A stretch of DNA of 64,000 nt from Mycolicibacterium phlei (lineage in GTDB: Bacteria; Actinomycetota; Actinomycetes; Mycobacteriales; Mycobacteriaceae): assembly GCF_001583415.1 (NCBI RefSeq), contig NZ_CP014475.1, positions 3,224,001-3,288,000 on the forward strand. The letters run 5' to 3'. The position numbers were made by a program, and so were the translations under genes. A model generated the notes under the pieces. That model was given only the letters and a program-made list of their open reading frames with translations. It made no database searches and was not told where the DNA came from. Positions 37,699 through 47,927 of this stretch are shown piece by piece. The stretch's first letter is position 1. Every line of letters starts with the position of its first letter.

Positions 37699-39188
37699 TG
37701 CACAGCGACCGCCGCGGGTTCGTCGAGACGCAGCACCTTGCTCCCGTGCGACCAGATCTCGTCGAACAGGGCGGGTTCGTTGGACAGTTCATGGCCCAGC
37801 GACGGCACCATGTCACGGATCTTAGGCAGCCAGGTCACGTAGCGCGACGGGAAGCAGCGTTCCAGCACGTCGAGCATCGCGGTCACCGCGGTCGACGCAC
37901 CCGGCGACGCGCCGAGCAGACCGGCCATGGTGCCGTCGGCGCCGGTGACCACGGTGGTGCCGAAGTCCAGCGAGCCCTTGCCGTTCGAACCGCTGATGAC
38001 CTGCACGCGCTGTCCGGCGACGCACACCTCCCAGTCCGATTCCTTTGCGGTGGGGGCGAATTCGCGCAGCGACTCGACGCGGTCGGAGTCCGACAGCATC
38101 AGCTGGCCGACCAGGTACTTCACCAGGCTGAATTGGGTCAGCCCGACGTTGGCCATGTAGGGCAGGTTGTTAAGCGTGACCGACTCGGGCAGGTCGAGCA
38201 CGTCGCCGTGCTTGAGGAACTTCGGCGACCAGCCGGCGAACGGGCCGAACATCAGCCACGGCTTGCCGTTGATCACGCGGGCGTCCAGGTGCGGCACCGA
38301 CATCGGCGGTGCGTCCACCGGCGGCTGCCCGTACACCTTGGCCTTGTGGGCGCCGGTCAGCGCGGGAACGTCGGTGCGCAGGAACTTGCCGCTGACCGGG
38401 AAACCGCCGAAGCCCTTGGCCTCCTGCAGACCCGCCTTCTGCAGCAGGATCAGCGCGCCGCCGCCGGCGCCGACGAACACGAACCGGGTGTTGATCTTGG
38501 TGGCACGGCCGGTGCGCAGGTTGACCGCCTTGACCGTCCAGGTGCCGTCGGAGTTGCGGTCCAGGTCGCGCACCTCGTGCCCGAAGCGGGTGGTCATGCC
38601 CTGCTGGGCGACGTAGCCGATGAGCTGACGCGACAGCGAGCCGAAGTTGACGTCGGTGCCCTGCGGCGCCCAGCTCAGCGCGACCGGCTCGCGGAAGTCG
38701 CGACCCTCGGCCATCAGCGGCAGCCGGCGGGCGAACTCGGCCTCGTCGTCGATGAACTCCATGCCGCCGAACAGCGGGTTGCCCGCCAACGCGTCGTAGC
38801 GGCGACGCAGGTACGCCACGTTGTCGGCGCCGCGCACGTAGCTCGCGTGCGGGACGGGGTTCAGGAAGCTGCGGGGGTCACCGACCAGACCGTTCTCCAC
38901 CGCGTAAGCCCAGAACTGGCGGCTGATCTGGAACTGCTCGTTGACCTTGATCGCCTTGCTGATATCGACTGAGCCGTCGGCGTTCTGCGGGGTGTAGTTC
39001 AGCTCACACAGCGCCGAGTGACCGGTGCCCGCGTTGTTCCACGGGTCGCTGCTCTCGGCGGCGGCGCCGTCGAGGCGCTCGATCAGCGTGATCGACCAGT
39101 TGGGCTCAAGCTGTTTGAGCAGGGCGCCGAGAGTAGCGCTCATGATTCCGGCTCCGATGAGCACGACGTCTGTCTTCGCTACACTCAC
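37695..39188 (-). CDS. mqo: Malate:quinone oxidoreductase
   Basis: A membrane-peripheral FAD enzyme oxidising malate to oxaloacetate with transfer to quinone, part of the TCA cycle and respiration. The 497-residue protein begins with the FAD-binding [22 protein letters not shown] and contains [36 protein letters not shown] and the C-terminal [17 protein letters not shown]. The start is GTG at 39186-39188. It is divergent from the hydrolase gene and heads the mqo-GNAT-chelatase-cobO-cobB-cysG run. Confidence 0.96.
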   Translation of the reverse strand: MSVAKTDVVLIGAGIMSATLGALLKQLEPNWSITLIERLDGAAAESSDPWNNAGTGHSALCELNYTPQNADGSVDISKAIKVNEQFQISRQFWAYAVENGLVGDPRSFLNPVPHASYVRGADNVAYLRRRYDALAGNPLFGGMEFIDDEAEFARRLPLMAEGRDFREPVALSWAPQGTDVNFGSLSRQLIGYVAQQGMTTRFGHEVRDLDRNSDGTWTVKAVNLRTGRATKINTRFVFVGAGGGALILLQKAGLQEAKGFGGFPVSGKFLRTDVPALTGAHKAKVYGQPPVDAPPMSVPHLDARVINGKPWLMFGPFAGWSPKFLKHGDVLDLPESVTLNNLPYMANVGLTQFSLVKYLVGQLMLSDSDRVESLREFAPTAKESDWEVCVAGQRVQVISGSNGKGSLDFGTTVVTGADGTMAGLLGASPGASTAVTAMLDVLERCFPSRYVTWLPKIRDMVPSLGHELSNEPALFDEIWSHGSKVLRLDEPAAVAVQ

Positions 39189-39305
39189 TGCTCCAGCGTC
39201 CTTCCTGGTCAGGTCGTTTCGGCCTCGTGGCCGCCCCGCACTGCGGTGTGCCGATCACCGCTGTACAGTGCACAGCGCAGAGCCGACCGACATAGGGTTG
39301 CTGTC

Positions 39306-40331
39306 GTGAAGGCTGCTCACTGGCGGGAGGATGTGCTGCCGGGTTACTGGCAACACACGATCGCTCTCGGACCGGACCCCGACGGTGAGGGTGACCTAGT
39401 AGCTACGTTAGTGCGTCGCCGCAAATCGAACCGCCCGGCGAATCGGGCCGTTCTGCTCGTCCACGGCTTCACGGATTACTTCTTCAACACCGAACTCGCC
39501 GACCATTTCGAAGCCCGCGGTTTCGCTTTTTATGCCATCGACCTGCCGAAATGCGGCCGGTCCTGGCGCGAGGGTCAGACCCCGCACTTCACCACCGACC
39601 TCGCCAGGTACGACGCCGAGCTGGACCACGCACTCAAGATCATCGTGGCAGAAATCACAACAGATTCGCCCGCTGAGGTGCTGGTTTACGGCCATTCGGC
39701 GGGCGGGCTGATCGTCTCGCTGTGGCTCGACCGGCTGCACCGGCGGGGCCCCAGCCCGGTCACCGGTCTGGTGCTCAACAGCCCGTGGCTGGATCTGCAG
39801 GGCCCGGCGGTGCTGCGCGCCAGGCCGACGACGGCCGCGATCCGGGCGGTCTCGCGGGTGCGCAAGCACTGGGTGATCCGGCCGCCGGGCGAAGGCGGCT
39901 ACGGCACCACCCTGCACCGCGACTTCCACGGCGACTTCGAGTACGACCTTCGCTGGAAACCGGTCGGCGGCTTCCCCGTCACCGCCGGCTGGATCGGCGC
40001 GATCCGGCGCGGGCACTCCCAGCTGCACCGCGGTCTGGACGTCGGCGTGCCCAACCTGATCCTGCGATCCGACCGCAGCGTGCTGCAGGCGCGTGACCCC
40101 GACGCCATCCAGCGCGGCGACGCGGTGCTCGACGTGCACCAGATCGCCCGCTCGGCCGGCTGCATCGGCAACCGCACCACCGTGGTGCCGATCACCGACG
40201 CCAAGCACGACGTGTTCCTGTCGCTGCCCGAACCCCGCCGGGTCGCCTACGCCGAACTCGACCGGTGGCTGGACTGGTATCTCGAGCACCGCCGCACCGT
40301 CGCGGACACCGCCTACACCCCGGGAGGTTGA
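39306..40331 (+). CDS. Alpha/beta hydrolase (monoacylglycerol lipase/lysophospholipase-like)
   Basis: A 341-residue serine hydrolase similar to Rv2854. The oxyanion-hole region is VLLVHGFTDYFFNTELADHFEARGFAFYAIDLPKCGRS, the nucleophile elbow GHSAGGLIVSLW lies near residue 126, and a late Asp/His pair is seen in ITDAKHDVFLS near 303. There is no signal peptide. The GTG start is 7 nt after a -10-like TAGGGT (39293-39298), suggesting a leaderless transcript. It is followed 5 nt later by mtr, probably one operon. Confidence 0.88.
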   Translation: MKAAHWREDVLPGYWQHTIALGPDPDGEGDLVATLVRRRKSNRPANRAVLLVHGFTDYFFNTELADHFEARGFAFYAIDLPKCGRSWREGQTPHFTTDLARYDAELDHALKIIVAEITTDSPAEVLVYGHSAGGLIVSLWLDRLHRRGPSPVTGLVLNSPWLDLQGPAVLRARPTTAAIRAVSRVRKHWVIRPPGEGGYGTTLHRDFHGDFEYDLRWKPVGGFPVTAGWIGAIRRGHSQLHRGLDVGVPNLILRSDRSVLQARDPDAIQRGDAVLDVHQIARSAGCIGNRTTVVPITDAKHDVFLSLPEPRRVAYAELDRWLDWYLEHRRTVADTAYTPGG

Positions 40332-40336
40332 CCCCC

Positions 40337-41752
40337 ATGCCGCACTTCGACATCGCGATCATCGGCACCGGCTCGGGCAACTCGATCCTCGACGAGCGCT
40401 ACGACGACAAGAGGATCGCGATATGCGAGAAGGGGGTGTTCGGCGGCACCTGTCTGAACGTGGGCTGCATCCCGACGAAGATGTTCGTCTACGCCGCGGG
40501 GGTCGCCCACGACATCCGGTCGGCGTCGCGGTACGGCATCGACGCCCACATCGACCGGGTCCGCTGGTCCGACGTCGTGTCGCGGGTGTTCGGCCGCATC
40601 GACCCGATCGCGGTCGGCGGGGAGAACTACCGGCGCTCCTCCCCCAACGTCACCGTGTACCGCAGCCACACCCGGTTCGGGCCCACCAGACCCGACGGCC
40701 GCTACACGCTGCGCACCGACGACGGTGACGAGTTCACCGCCGATCAGGTGGTGATCGCCGCGGGCTCCCGGGTCAGCGTGCCCGAGGCGGTCACCGAATG
40801 CGGTGTGCCGTATCACACCAGCGACACGATCATGCGCATCACCGAGCTGCCCGAGCATCTGATCATCATCGGCGGCGGATTCGTCGCCTGCGAGTTCGCG
40901 CACGTGTTCTCGTCGCTGGGTTCGCGGGTGACGCTGCTGATCCGGGGCTCCACGCTGCTGCGCGGCCACGACGACGACATCTCGATGCGCTTCACCGACA
41001 TCGCGTCGAAGAAGTGGGAGGTCCGCAGCCAGCACGAACTCGCCTTCGCGCGCAAGGTCGGCGATGGTGTCGAGGTCAACTGCGCCGACGGGTCGACGCT
41101 GCGCGGCGACATGCTGCTGGTGGCGACGGGTCGCGTGCCCAACGGTGATCTGCTCGACGCCGAACAGGCAGGCGTGAAGGTCACCCCGCGCGGTCAGGTC
41201 GTCGTCGACGAGTACCAACGCACTACGGCGCGAGGGGTTTTCGCGCTCGGTGACGTGTCGTCGGACCACCAGCTCAAGCACGTCGCCAATCACGAGGCGC
41301 GCGTCGTCAAGCACAACCTGCTGCAGGACTGGGACGACACCGACTCGATGGCCAGAGCCAACCACCGCCATGTGCCGTCGGCGGTGTTCACCGAACCGCA
41401 GATCGCCACCGTCGGACTGACCGAGAATCAGGCGCGCGCAAAGGGTTACCGGATCAAGGTGAAGATCCAGGACTACGCCGACGTCGCCTACGGCTGGGCG
41501 ATGGAGGACACCACGGGCATCGCGAAGCTGATCGTCGACGAGGACACCGGCCTGCTGCTCGGGGCGCACATCATGGGCCACCAGGCGTCGTCGCTGATCC
41601 AGCCGATCGTGCAGGCGATGGCGTTCGACCTGCCCGCCCAGCAGATGGCGCGCGGACAGTACTGGATCCACCCGGCGCTTCCGGAGGTCATCGAGAACGC
41701 GCTGCTGGGTCTGTGCGGCGAACCGCCGTGGCCGGAACCCAAGCGGCACTGA
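40337..41752 (+). CDS. mtr: Mycothione reductase
   Basis: The NADPH-dependent flavoprotein that reduces mycothione disulfide to mycothiol, the main thiol of actinobacteria. The 471-residue class I disulfide reductase has FAD motif IAIIGTGSGNSILDERY, the redox-active GGTCLNVGCIPTK near residue 36, the NADPH-binding HLIIIGGGFVACEFAHVFSSLG, GVFALGDVSSDHQLKHVANHEARV and the C-terminal active-site HPALPE motif. It sits after the hydrolase gene as in M. tuberculosis (Rv2855). The protein is about 10 residues longer than the M. tuberculosis enzyme. Confidence 0.96.
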   Translation: MPHFDIAIIGTGSGNSILDERYDDKRIAICEKGVFGGTCLNVGCIPTKMFVYAAGVAHDIRSASRYGIDAHIDRVRWSDVVSRVFGRIDPIAVGGENYRRSSPNVTVYRSHTRFGPTRPDGRYTLRTDDGDEFTADQVVIAAGSRVSVPEAVTECGVPYHTSDTIMRITELPEHLIIIGGGFVACEFAHVFSSLGSRVTLLIRGSTLLRGHDDDISMRFTDIASKKWEVRSQHELAFARKVGDGVEVNCADGSTLRGDMLLVATGRVPNGDLLDAEQAGVKVTPRGQVVVDEYQRTTARGVFALGDVSSDHQLKHVANHEARVVKHNLLQDWDDTDSMARANHRHVPSAVFTEPQIATVGLTENQARAKGYRIKVKIQDYADVAYGWAMEDTTGIAKLIVDEDTGLLLGAHIMGHQASSLIQPIVQAMAFDLPAQQMARGQYWIHPALPEVIENALLGLCGEPPWPEPKRH

Positions 41753-41756
41753 GTCG

Positions 41757-42499
<743 letters not shown>

Positions 42500-42503
<4 letters not shown>

Positions 42504-43273
42504 GCCAGCACCCACGCCGATGCGGCGACCCCGACGGCCAGCACCGCCGGGATCATCACGGTCACCCACTGTGCCGCCGCGGCCCGCGGCGGCGCCCCGA
42601 TCACCGCGAGATCGGGTGTGCGGCCGTCGAATCCGCGCGACAGCATGGCGACATAAACCCGCTCCCCGCGTTCGTAGGAGCGCAGGAACAGCGCGCCGAT
42701 GCCCTTGGCGATGGCGCCGGCCTGGTGCAGGGCGCGTGGTGAGTCGCCGCGGGAGATGCGGGCCATCCGCATCCGGCCGGCCTCCGCGGCGAGCAGGTCG
42801 ACGTACCGGATCATCAGCACCAGCACGGAGGTGGCCACCGGAGGCACGCCGAGCCGGCTCAGCGCGGCGGGTAGTTCGGTGGTCGACGTGGTCGCCGCGA
42901 CCGTAAGCGCCGCGGCCACACCCAGGGTGCCCTTGATTACGATGCCCCACGCCGCCCACAGCCCGCTCACCGAGAGCGACATCCCGGCGACGCCGACGCG
43001 TTCACCGCCCTCGGCGAACGGCAGCAGCACCGCGAGGACGAGGAACGGCGTTTCAATCAGCATGCGCGGCAACACCCAGCGCAGCGGCATCCGCGCCAGC
43101 CGCCAGACGGCGACGACGATCACGGCGTAGACGGCGAACGGCCAGAACATCTCCCGCGGCGTGGCCACGACGGCCAGCACGAACACCAGTAGGCAGACGA
43201 TCTTCACCTCGGCAGGCGCACGGTGCACGACGGACTCGTCGTGCCGGTACAGCGGATGCGCGCCTGCCCCCAT
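42500..43273 (-). CDS. cbiQ: Cobalt/nickel ECF transporter transmembrane protein
   Basis: The 257-residue T-component linking the ATPase to the substrate-binding component. It has about six hydrophobic helices and the coupling-helix motifs ARISRGDSPRALHQAG and ERVYVAMLSRGFDG (the Ala-Arg-Gly type signature of EcfT). The N-terminal stretch GAHPLYRHDESVVHRAPAEVKI is typical of CbiQ. It is coupled to cbiO and follows the PDGLE protein by 3 nt. Confidence 0.93.
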
Positions 43274-43276
43274 GGT

Positions 43277-43618
43277 CTAGGTCCGGCTTCCGCTGCGACG
43301 GGCCAGCACCCAGAAGACGCCGGCGGCGACCGACAGCGTCGCCAGCACGCCGATGATCCCGGCGATGCCGCCGGTGCCGTCGCGGCCGCCGAGCGTGTAG
43401 TCGGCCAGCGGGCTTTCGGCGAGGTCGTGTTCCTCGGCGTGCTGTGCGATGCACTCGCCGGTCAGTTCCTCCCCGTCGGCGGTCTCGACGACCTCACAGC
43501 CGCGCAGCGTCGCCGAGTCCAGACCGTCCGGGCTGGAGCTGGCGAAGTAGGACACCACGCCGGCGATCAGCAGTGTCACGGCGACGAACGCCACCCAGAA
43601 CCGCCGGTTGCCGGTCAT
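43277..43618 (-). CDS. cbiN: PDGLE-domain small subunit of the metal importer (CbiN-like)
   Basis: A 113-residue protein with two transmembrane helices (about 7-26 and 82-105) and a loop between. The loop begins SSSPDGLDSATLRG, the PDGLE motif that marks the N-subunit fused to or following CbiM/NikM. Two cysteines in the loop (RGCEVV and GECIAQ) are unusual and might pair or bind metal. It overlaps cbiM (ATGA). The function is assigned by position and motif. Confidence 0.85.
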   Translation of the reverse strand: MTGNRRFWVAFVAVTLLIAGVVSYFASSSPDGLDSATLRGCEVVETADGEELTGECIAQHAEEHDLAESPLADYTLGGRDGTGGIAGIIGVLATLSVAAGVFWVLARRSGSRT

Positions 43619-44292
43619 GCCGCGACCTCCTCACGGGCGCCGCGCAGCAGGTAGACCAGGTCGGGTCGAGACTTCGCGACCGCCATGACGGTGACCGCGG
43701 TGATCAGGCCCTCCCCGACGCCGATGAGCACGTGCGTGCCGAACATGTAGCCGGCCACCGCGCCCAGCGACGTCGCCGCCGCCCCGCCGATGGCGTACTC
43801 GAGCACGAATCCCATTGCCGCACAGACTGTGCCGACCAAGGCCGCGATGAACGCGATGACGCCCAGCCCGGAGGTCGCGACGTCTCCTCGTCTGCGGGCC
43901 AGCCGGTACAACAGCACCGCGGTCCCGTATCCGGCGGCCACCCCGAACACCGACATGTTGACGATGTTGGTGCCCAGCGCGGTCACCCCACCGTCGGCGA
44001 ACAGCAGTGCCTGCACGACGAGCACGATCGAGATGCACAGCGCGCCGGTGTACGGACCGACGAGGATCGCCGCCAGGGCGCCACCGAGCAGGTGGCCGCT
44101 GACACCGGGCAGGACCGGGAAGTTGATCATCTGCACCGCGAAGATGAACGCGGCGACGAGGCCGGCCAACGGGACGGTGCGCTCGTCGAGCTCGGTGCGC
44201 GCCCGGGCCGCGCAGAAGGCGACGGCGGCGACCGCGATGACGCCGAACAGCAGCGACGTCGGCGCGTTGACGATGCCGTCGCTCATGTGCAT
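43615..44292 (-). CDS. cbiM: Cobalt/nickel-binding membrane component CbiM
   Basis: The substrate-specific S-component, 225 residues with about seven helices. It starts MHMSDGIVNAPTSL. In CbiM/NikM, the free N-terminal Met-His takes part in metal binding, so the ATG at 44290-44292 is the right start even though the frame is open 45 bases further up. Other family marks are FAVQMINFPVLPGVSGHLLGG (with the second His) and AGYMFGTHVLIGVGEG. Cobalt is the more likely substrate, given the cobalamin genes nearby, but nickel cannot be excluded. Confidence 0.93.
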   Translation of the reverse strand: MHMSDGIVNAPTSLLFGVIAVAAVAFCAARARTELDERTVPLAGLVAAFIFAVQMINFPVLPGVSGHLLGGALAAILVGPYTGALCISIVLVVQALLFADGGVTALGTNIVNMSVFGVAAGYGTAVLLYRLARRRGDVATSGLGVIAFIAALVGTVCAAMGFVLEYAIGGAAATSLGAVAGYMFGTHVLIGVGEGLITAVTVMAVAKSRPDLVYLLRGAREEVAA

Positions 44293-44338
44293 GGCGACGT
44301 ATGTGCTGGTCACATCGGGAAGCCTAGGACCATCCATT

Positions 44339-44362
44339 ACATCTGTCTAGCTGAACAGATGT
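44339..44362 (-). promoter_or_regulatory. Palindromic operator candidate upstream of cbiMNQO
   Basis: A perfect 8-bp inverted repeat, ACATCTGT and ACAGATGT, with an 8-nt centre containing AGCT. It lies 46 nt before the cbiM ATG. A -10-like TAGGCT on the minus strand (44311-44316) places the palindrome around the -35 position, as expected for a repressor. No cobalamin-riboswitch-like sequence fits into this short leader, so metal control by a protein is more likely. Confidence 0.6.
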
Positions 44363-44391
44363 GCATGTGATGCAGTTCTGAAGCGCGGCTG

Positions 44392-45144
44392 TCAGCGGCG
44401 CACCCAGCGTACGATGACCGTGCCGTCGTCGCCGAGCAACATGTCGCCGCGCTGCATGCGGATCTCGACGTGTTCGGGTGTGGCGGCGATGCGGCGGGCG
44501 GGACCCGCGACCATCATCGGGCTCGTGGTGAGGCACAGTTCGTCGATCTCGTCGCCGGCGATCAGGTGTGAGAACAGCGTCGGCCCACCCTCCACCAGAA
44601 CCCGCATCAGCCCCTGGTCGCGCAACGCCTGACGGATCGCGGCGGACGCGATCGGCCCCTCGCCCATCTCACACACCACGGCCCCGGCCGCCCGCAGTGC
44701 GCGTCGCGCGGTTCGGGTGGCGTTCGCCGAGACCAGAACGGTCGGCGGAACCGATGCAGACAGCAGGTGCTCCGGGATCACACCGCGACTGGACACCACC
44801 ACCAACCGCAGCGCCGCCGCCAGCCCGTGCGCCACCCGCCAGGTCTGCGCATCGGCGTCGACGCGCAGGTCTGCGTACGGTTTGGACGCCGCGGTGGTGG
44901 CCCCGACGAGGACGGCGTCGGCGACCTCCCGCAACCGCTGGAACACGCGTCGGTCCGTCGGTGTGCCGAGGTTGCGCCCGGCCCCGTCGAGGGTGACGGC
45001 GCCGTCGATGCTGGCGATGAAGTTCGCGCGCAGCCTTGGCACCGTGAGCTTTCGGGGGTACGCGAGCAGGTCGCGCAGCGCGTCGTCGGTGAGGGCTGCG
45101 GCGTCGTGCAGGGCCGACGCGCGTTTCGCGGCAACAGCGGTCAT
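44392..45144 (-). CDS. RibD C-terminal-like pyrimidine reductase family protein
   Basis: A 250-residue NADPH-dependent reductase of the dihydrofolate-reductase-like fold. Signatures are LRANFIASIDGAVTLDGAGRNLGTPTDRRVFQRLREVADAVLVGATTA and the later RVLVEGGPTLFSHLIAGDEIDELCLTTSPMMV. It lacks the deaminase domain of full RibD. It resembles mycobacterial RibD-like proteins (Rv2671 type), for which both riboflavin-like and dihydrofolate reductase activities have been discussed. Its ATG overlaps the upstream MFS stop, so it forms one operon with folE and the transporter. Confidence 0.87.
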   Translation of the reverse strand: MTAVAAKRASALHDAAALTDDALRDLLAYPRKLTVPRLRANFIASIDGAVTLDGAGRNLGTPTDRRVFQRLREVADAVLVGATTAASKPYADLRVDADAQTWRVAHGLAAALRLVVVSSRGVIPEHLLSASVPPTVLVSANATRTARRALRAAGAVVCEMGEGPIASAAIRQALRDQGLMRVLVEGGPTLFSHLIAGDEIDELCLTTSPMMVAGPARRIAATPEHVEIRMQRGDMLLGDDGTVIVRWVRR

Positions 45145-46592
45145 GGTGCGGTGCTCACGTTTCTCTCGGGCTGACGGGCGGCCCGTGGGGCGAACCCGCT
45201 GAGGAAGAGCGCGGCCACCGCGCCGATCCCCGCGGCCGCGGCGGGCGACAGCATCGCGTGCGACATCGCGTCGGACAGCTCGGGCCGCGGCCCGGCGACC
45301 GCGAACTCCTCGATGTCCGCGAAAGCGGCGAGCAGTGCGGCCATACAGGCGCTACCCAGCGCCGCACCGACCTGCCTGGTGGTGTTGTAGACCGCCGATC
45401 CCGCACCGGCGAGATCGTCGGGCAGCGTGCGAGATGCGGTGACCGCCAGCGGTTCCCATGTCAGCGCGCCGGCGGCCCCGATCAGTATGAGCGGCAACAT
45501 GAGTCGCCAGTACGGCGCGGACCGGCTCATCTCCAGCGCCAGCCAGAGCAGCGCCACCACCGTCAGCGTGAACCCGGGGCACACGATGGACCGTGGTGCG
45601 ACGCGGTCGACCATCCTGCCGACGACCGGTGCGCACAGCCCGGTCGCGACGGCCATGGGCGCGGCCACCAGACCGGCGTGGGTCGCCGACAGGTCCCGGA
45701 CGTCCTGCAGGTAGAACATCAGCGCGACGGTGAACCCGACGACCGTGAAGCTGATCAGCGAGATCCCGACGATGGACAACGCGAAGTCACGGTGACCGAA
45801 CAGGGCCAGCGGAACCAACGGTTCGGTGCGCTGAACTGACTGCCACACAACGAAACCCGCGAGCAGCGCGATGCCGCCCGCGATGGCGGCCCAGGTGTCG
45901 GCGTCCCAGTCGTGGTGCTGGCCCTCCTGCAGACCGAACACGATCAGGCAGATGCCGACCCCGGACAGCAGCACGCCGGGCACGTCGAGTTGATGCGGTT
46001 GCGTGCCCATAGCCGGAATGACCAGCACCGCCAGCACGACACCGACCGCGCCGATCGGCACGTTGAGCAGGAAGATCCAGCGCCACCCGAGCCCGTCGGT
46101 GAGCAGGCCGCCCGCCAGCGGGCCGGCCAGCAGGCCGACGGCGGCGGTGGCGCCCAACAGGCTCATCGGCACGCCGCGTTGGTGCGCCGGGAACATGCGG
46201 GTGACCGCGGACAGCGTCTGCGGTGTCATCAGCGCCGCGCCGATCCCCTGCGCGACCCGCCCGGCGATCAGCACGTCGATCGATGCGGACACCCCGCACC
46301 ACAGCGAGGCGAGCACGAAGACCGCAAGCCCGGCGATGTAGACGCTCTTCGGGCCGTACCGGTCACCGAGACGGCCGCCGACGGGCAGCAGGGCCGCGAA
46401 GCCCAGCAGGTAGGCGCTGGTCACCCAGATGACGCCGTGGTACTCGGCGCCGAAGTCCTGTCTGATGACCGGGTTGGCGACGGCGACGATGGTCGAGTCG
46501 ACGATGGTCAGGAAGAAGCCGATCATCATGGCCCACACCGGCCGCAGCGACGGCCTTCCGGCCGGCGCACGCGGTGTGGGCCGCGGTATCAC
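45141..46592 (-). CDS. DHA2-family MFS efflux transporter
   Basis: A 483-residue, 14-helix drug:H+ antiporter of the EmrB/QacA type. Signs are the motif D1-like [28 protein letters not shown], motif [18 protein letters not shown] and motif C region [29 protein letters not shown]. The GTG at 46590-46592 overlaps the folE stop (GTGA); the longer open frame runs inside folE and is not used. The stop overlaps the reductase ATG. Its place between two pterin-type enzymes suggests export of a related compound, which is inference. Confidence 0.88.
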   Translation of the reverse strand: MIPRPTPRAPAGRPSLRPVWAMMIGFFLTIVDSTIVAVANPVIRQDFGAEYHGVIWVTSAYLLGFAALLPVGGRLGDRYGPKSVYIAGLAVFVLASLWCGVSASIDVLIAGRVAQGIGAALMTPQTLSAVTRMFPAHQRGVPMSLLGATAAVGLLAGPLAGGLLTDGLGWRWIFLLNVPIGAVGVVLAVLVIPAMGTQPHQLDVPGVLLSGVGICLIVFGLQEGQHHDWDADTWAAIAGGIALLAGFVVWQSVQRTEPLVPLALFGHRDFALSIVGISLISFTVVGFTVALMFYLQDVRDLSATHAGLVAAPMAVATGLCAPVVGRMVDRVAPRSIVCPGFTLTVVALLWLALEMSRSAPYWRLMLPLILIGAAGALTWEPLAVTASRTLPDDLAGAGSAVYNTTRQVGAALGSACMAALLAAFADIEEFAVAGPRPELSDAMSHAMLSPAAAAGIGAVAALFLSGFAPRAARQPERNVSTAP

Positions 46593-47212
46593 CGCTGCAG
46601 CAGAAGTCGCAACGCCTCGGCCCGAGACGTCGGATCGGTCTGGAACTGACCCCGCACCGCCGACGTCGTCGTGAGGGCGCCGGGTTTGCGCACACCCCGC
46701 ATCGCCATGCACAGGTGCTCGGCCTCGATGACGACGATTACGCCGCGGGGATTCAATTTGTTCATCAGTGCTTCAGCTATTTGCCCGGTGAGCCTTTCCT
46801 GCACCTGCGGACGGCGGGCATAAAGGTCGACCAGGCGCGCGATTTTCGACAGTCCGGTGACCCGCCCGTCGACACCCGGCAGATAGCCGACATGAGCCAC
46901 TCCGTGAAAAGAGACGAGGTGGTGCTCGCAGGTGGAGTACATCGGGATTTGCTTGACCAGCACGAGCTCGTCGTGATGCTCGTCGAACATCGTGGTCAGG
47001 ACCTCGTCCGGGTCGCTGTACAGGCCCGCAAATGTCTCTTTGTATGCTCGCGCGACACGGGCGGGGGTGTCCCGCAGACCGTCGCGGTACGGGTCCTCCC
47101 CGAGCGCTACGAGTAAATCGAATATCGCTGCCTCGACGCCGGCCTGATCGAATGTACGACCGCGCGGCAATTGCCCGTGAGCGGCGTGCGACACTTCGGG
47201 AGACTGCAGCAT
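46589..47212 (-). CDS. folE: GTP cyclohydrolase I (accessory-locus copy)
   Basis: A 207-residue type IA enzyme converting GTP to 7,8-dihydroneopterin triphosphate. The zinc and active-site residues are in [22 protein letters not shown] and [26 protein letters not shown]. The core is complete and the length is normal. In M. tuberculosis the housekeeping folE lies with ftsH and folP, so this is probably a second gene, tied to an MFS pump and a reductase. The upstream region carries two palindromes, so it may be conditionally expressed. Confidence 0.92.
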   Translation of the reverse strand: MLQSPEVSHAAHGQLPRGRTFDQAGVEAAIFDLLVALGEDPYRDGLRDTPARVARAYKETFAGLYSDPDEVLTTMFDEHHDELVLVKQIPMYSTCEHHLVSFHGVAHVGYLPGVDGRVTGLSKIARLVDLYARRPQVQERLTGQIAEALMNKLNPRGVIVVIEAEHLCMAMRGVRKPGALTTTSAVRGQFQTDPTSRAEALRLLLQR

Positions 47213-47339
47213 AATGCCCCCTTACTCTGCGCAGAATGCGCAACAAAGAGTTTGCTGACCGAATGCTATTCGGCAGCACTGAACAACTATTAGCAGAGCT
47301 TTTACGAGGACGATAGTTAAATTCGGAAATTCATCGGTA
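47213..47339 (-). promoter_or_regulatory. folE upstream region with two palindromes
   Basis: An AT-rich leader. TGCGCA-GAA-TGCGCA at 47228-47242 lies 15 nt before the folE ATG. CCGAAT-GCT-ATTCGG at 47259-47273 is a second perfect 6-bp inverted repeat with a 3-nt centre. They differ in sequence, so two regulators or a regulator plus a structural element are possible. I cannot assign -10 and -35 boxes with confidence. The pattern does not match the mycobacterial Zur box. Confidence 0.45.
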
Positions 47340-47504
47340 CCGTACAAGTACTGACGACGCCCTTGTCCCGCAGTCGTTCCCGGCCATATCGGTGCCGCCG
47401 CCGACCACCACCATGGACTTGTCCACCAGTTGGTCAGCAGGTCGAGGTCGATCGCCAGTGGCAGTCCGTCGAGTCGACGGCAGATCTCGGCGAAACCGCG
47501 GTGC
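47340..47504 (-). pseudogene. Relic of a LuxR-type regulator with NB-ARC/AAA ATPase
   Basis: The minus strand directly after the ArsR stop reads EHRGFAEICRRLDGLPLAIDLDLL, the GLPL motif region of large LuxR/adenylate-cyclase-type ATPase regulators. After a shift of frame it reads DQLVDKSMVVVGG, the next conserved block of the same family, then runs to a stop in 20 residues. In intact proteins these blocks are separated by a longer stretch, so there is an internal deletion plus a frameshift. It is a decayed fragment, not a gene. Confidence 0.7.
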
Positions 47505-47834
47505 TCAGCCGTGCCGGGCGCCGATCCAGTGCAGCAGGTCGTGCACGATCTCGTCCTCGAGGCGGTAGCTCACCGCACGTCCGACGCGGGTGGAGCTGAC
47601 CCAGCCCTGCTGTCGCAGCACGCGAAGGGCTTGTGAGACAGCGTTTTCCGAACGGCCCAGGGCGGCAGCCAGATCGCTGACGCAGATGCCCGGCGCGCGG
47701 TGCAAACAGAGCAGGATCTCGAGCCGGTTGGCGTCCGACAGGAGGTCGAAGCGCAGCGTCCACAGCGCGGTGTCGACCTCCGCGAGGGCCGACGACGCGC
47801 GCTTGACCAGCGCCTGGTTGCCGGGCTGTTCCAC
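47505..47834 (-). CDS. ArsR/SmtB-family transcriptional regulator
   Basis: A 109-residue winged-helix repressor. FDLLSDANRLEILLCLHRAPGICVSDLAAALGRSENAVSQALRVLRQQGWVSSTRVGRAVSYRLEDEIVHDLL contains the recognition helix SENAVSQALRVLR and the wing. Two cysteines (LLC and GIC) precede or begin the helix-turn-helix, and His residues occur in EIVHDLLHW and near the C terminus (ARHG), so metal sensing is possible but not certain. GTG start at 47832-47834. It is the nearest intact regulator to the folE operon, but is separated from it by the LuxR relic. Confidence 0.88.
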   Translation of the reverse strand: MEQPGNQALVKRASSALAEVDTALWTLRFDLLSDANRLEILLCLHRAPGICVSDLAAALGRSENAVSQALRVLRQQGWVSSTRVGRAVSYRLEDEIVHDLLHWIGARHG

Positions 47835-47927
47835 ACGACGAATCTAGACCAGTGTCGCCGTGCAGGCGATGATCTCCGGGCGGCGTGGTCAGCGCACGGC
47901 CTGTTTCATCGCCGTGACGAGGGCATA

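Noticed and set aside
44293..44391. Cobalamin riboswitch before cbiM
   Set aside because: The leader is under 100 nt and lacks a B12-box-like element. Only the palindrome and a possible -10 are present.
46593..46712. N-terminal extension of the MFS transporter inside folE
   Set aside because: The frame is open by chance over the folE 3' end. The first transmembrane helix and the GTGA overlap support the GTG at 46590-46592.
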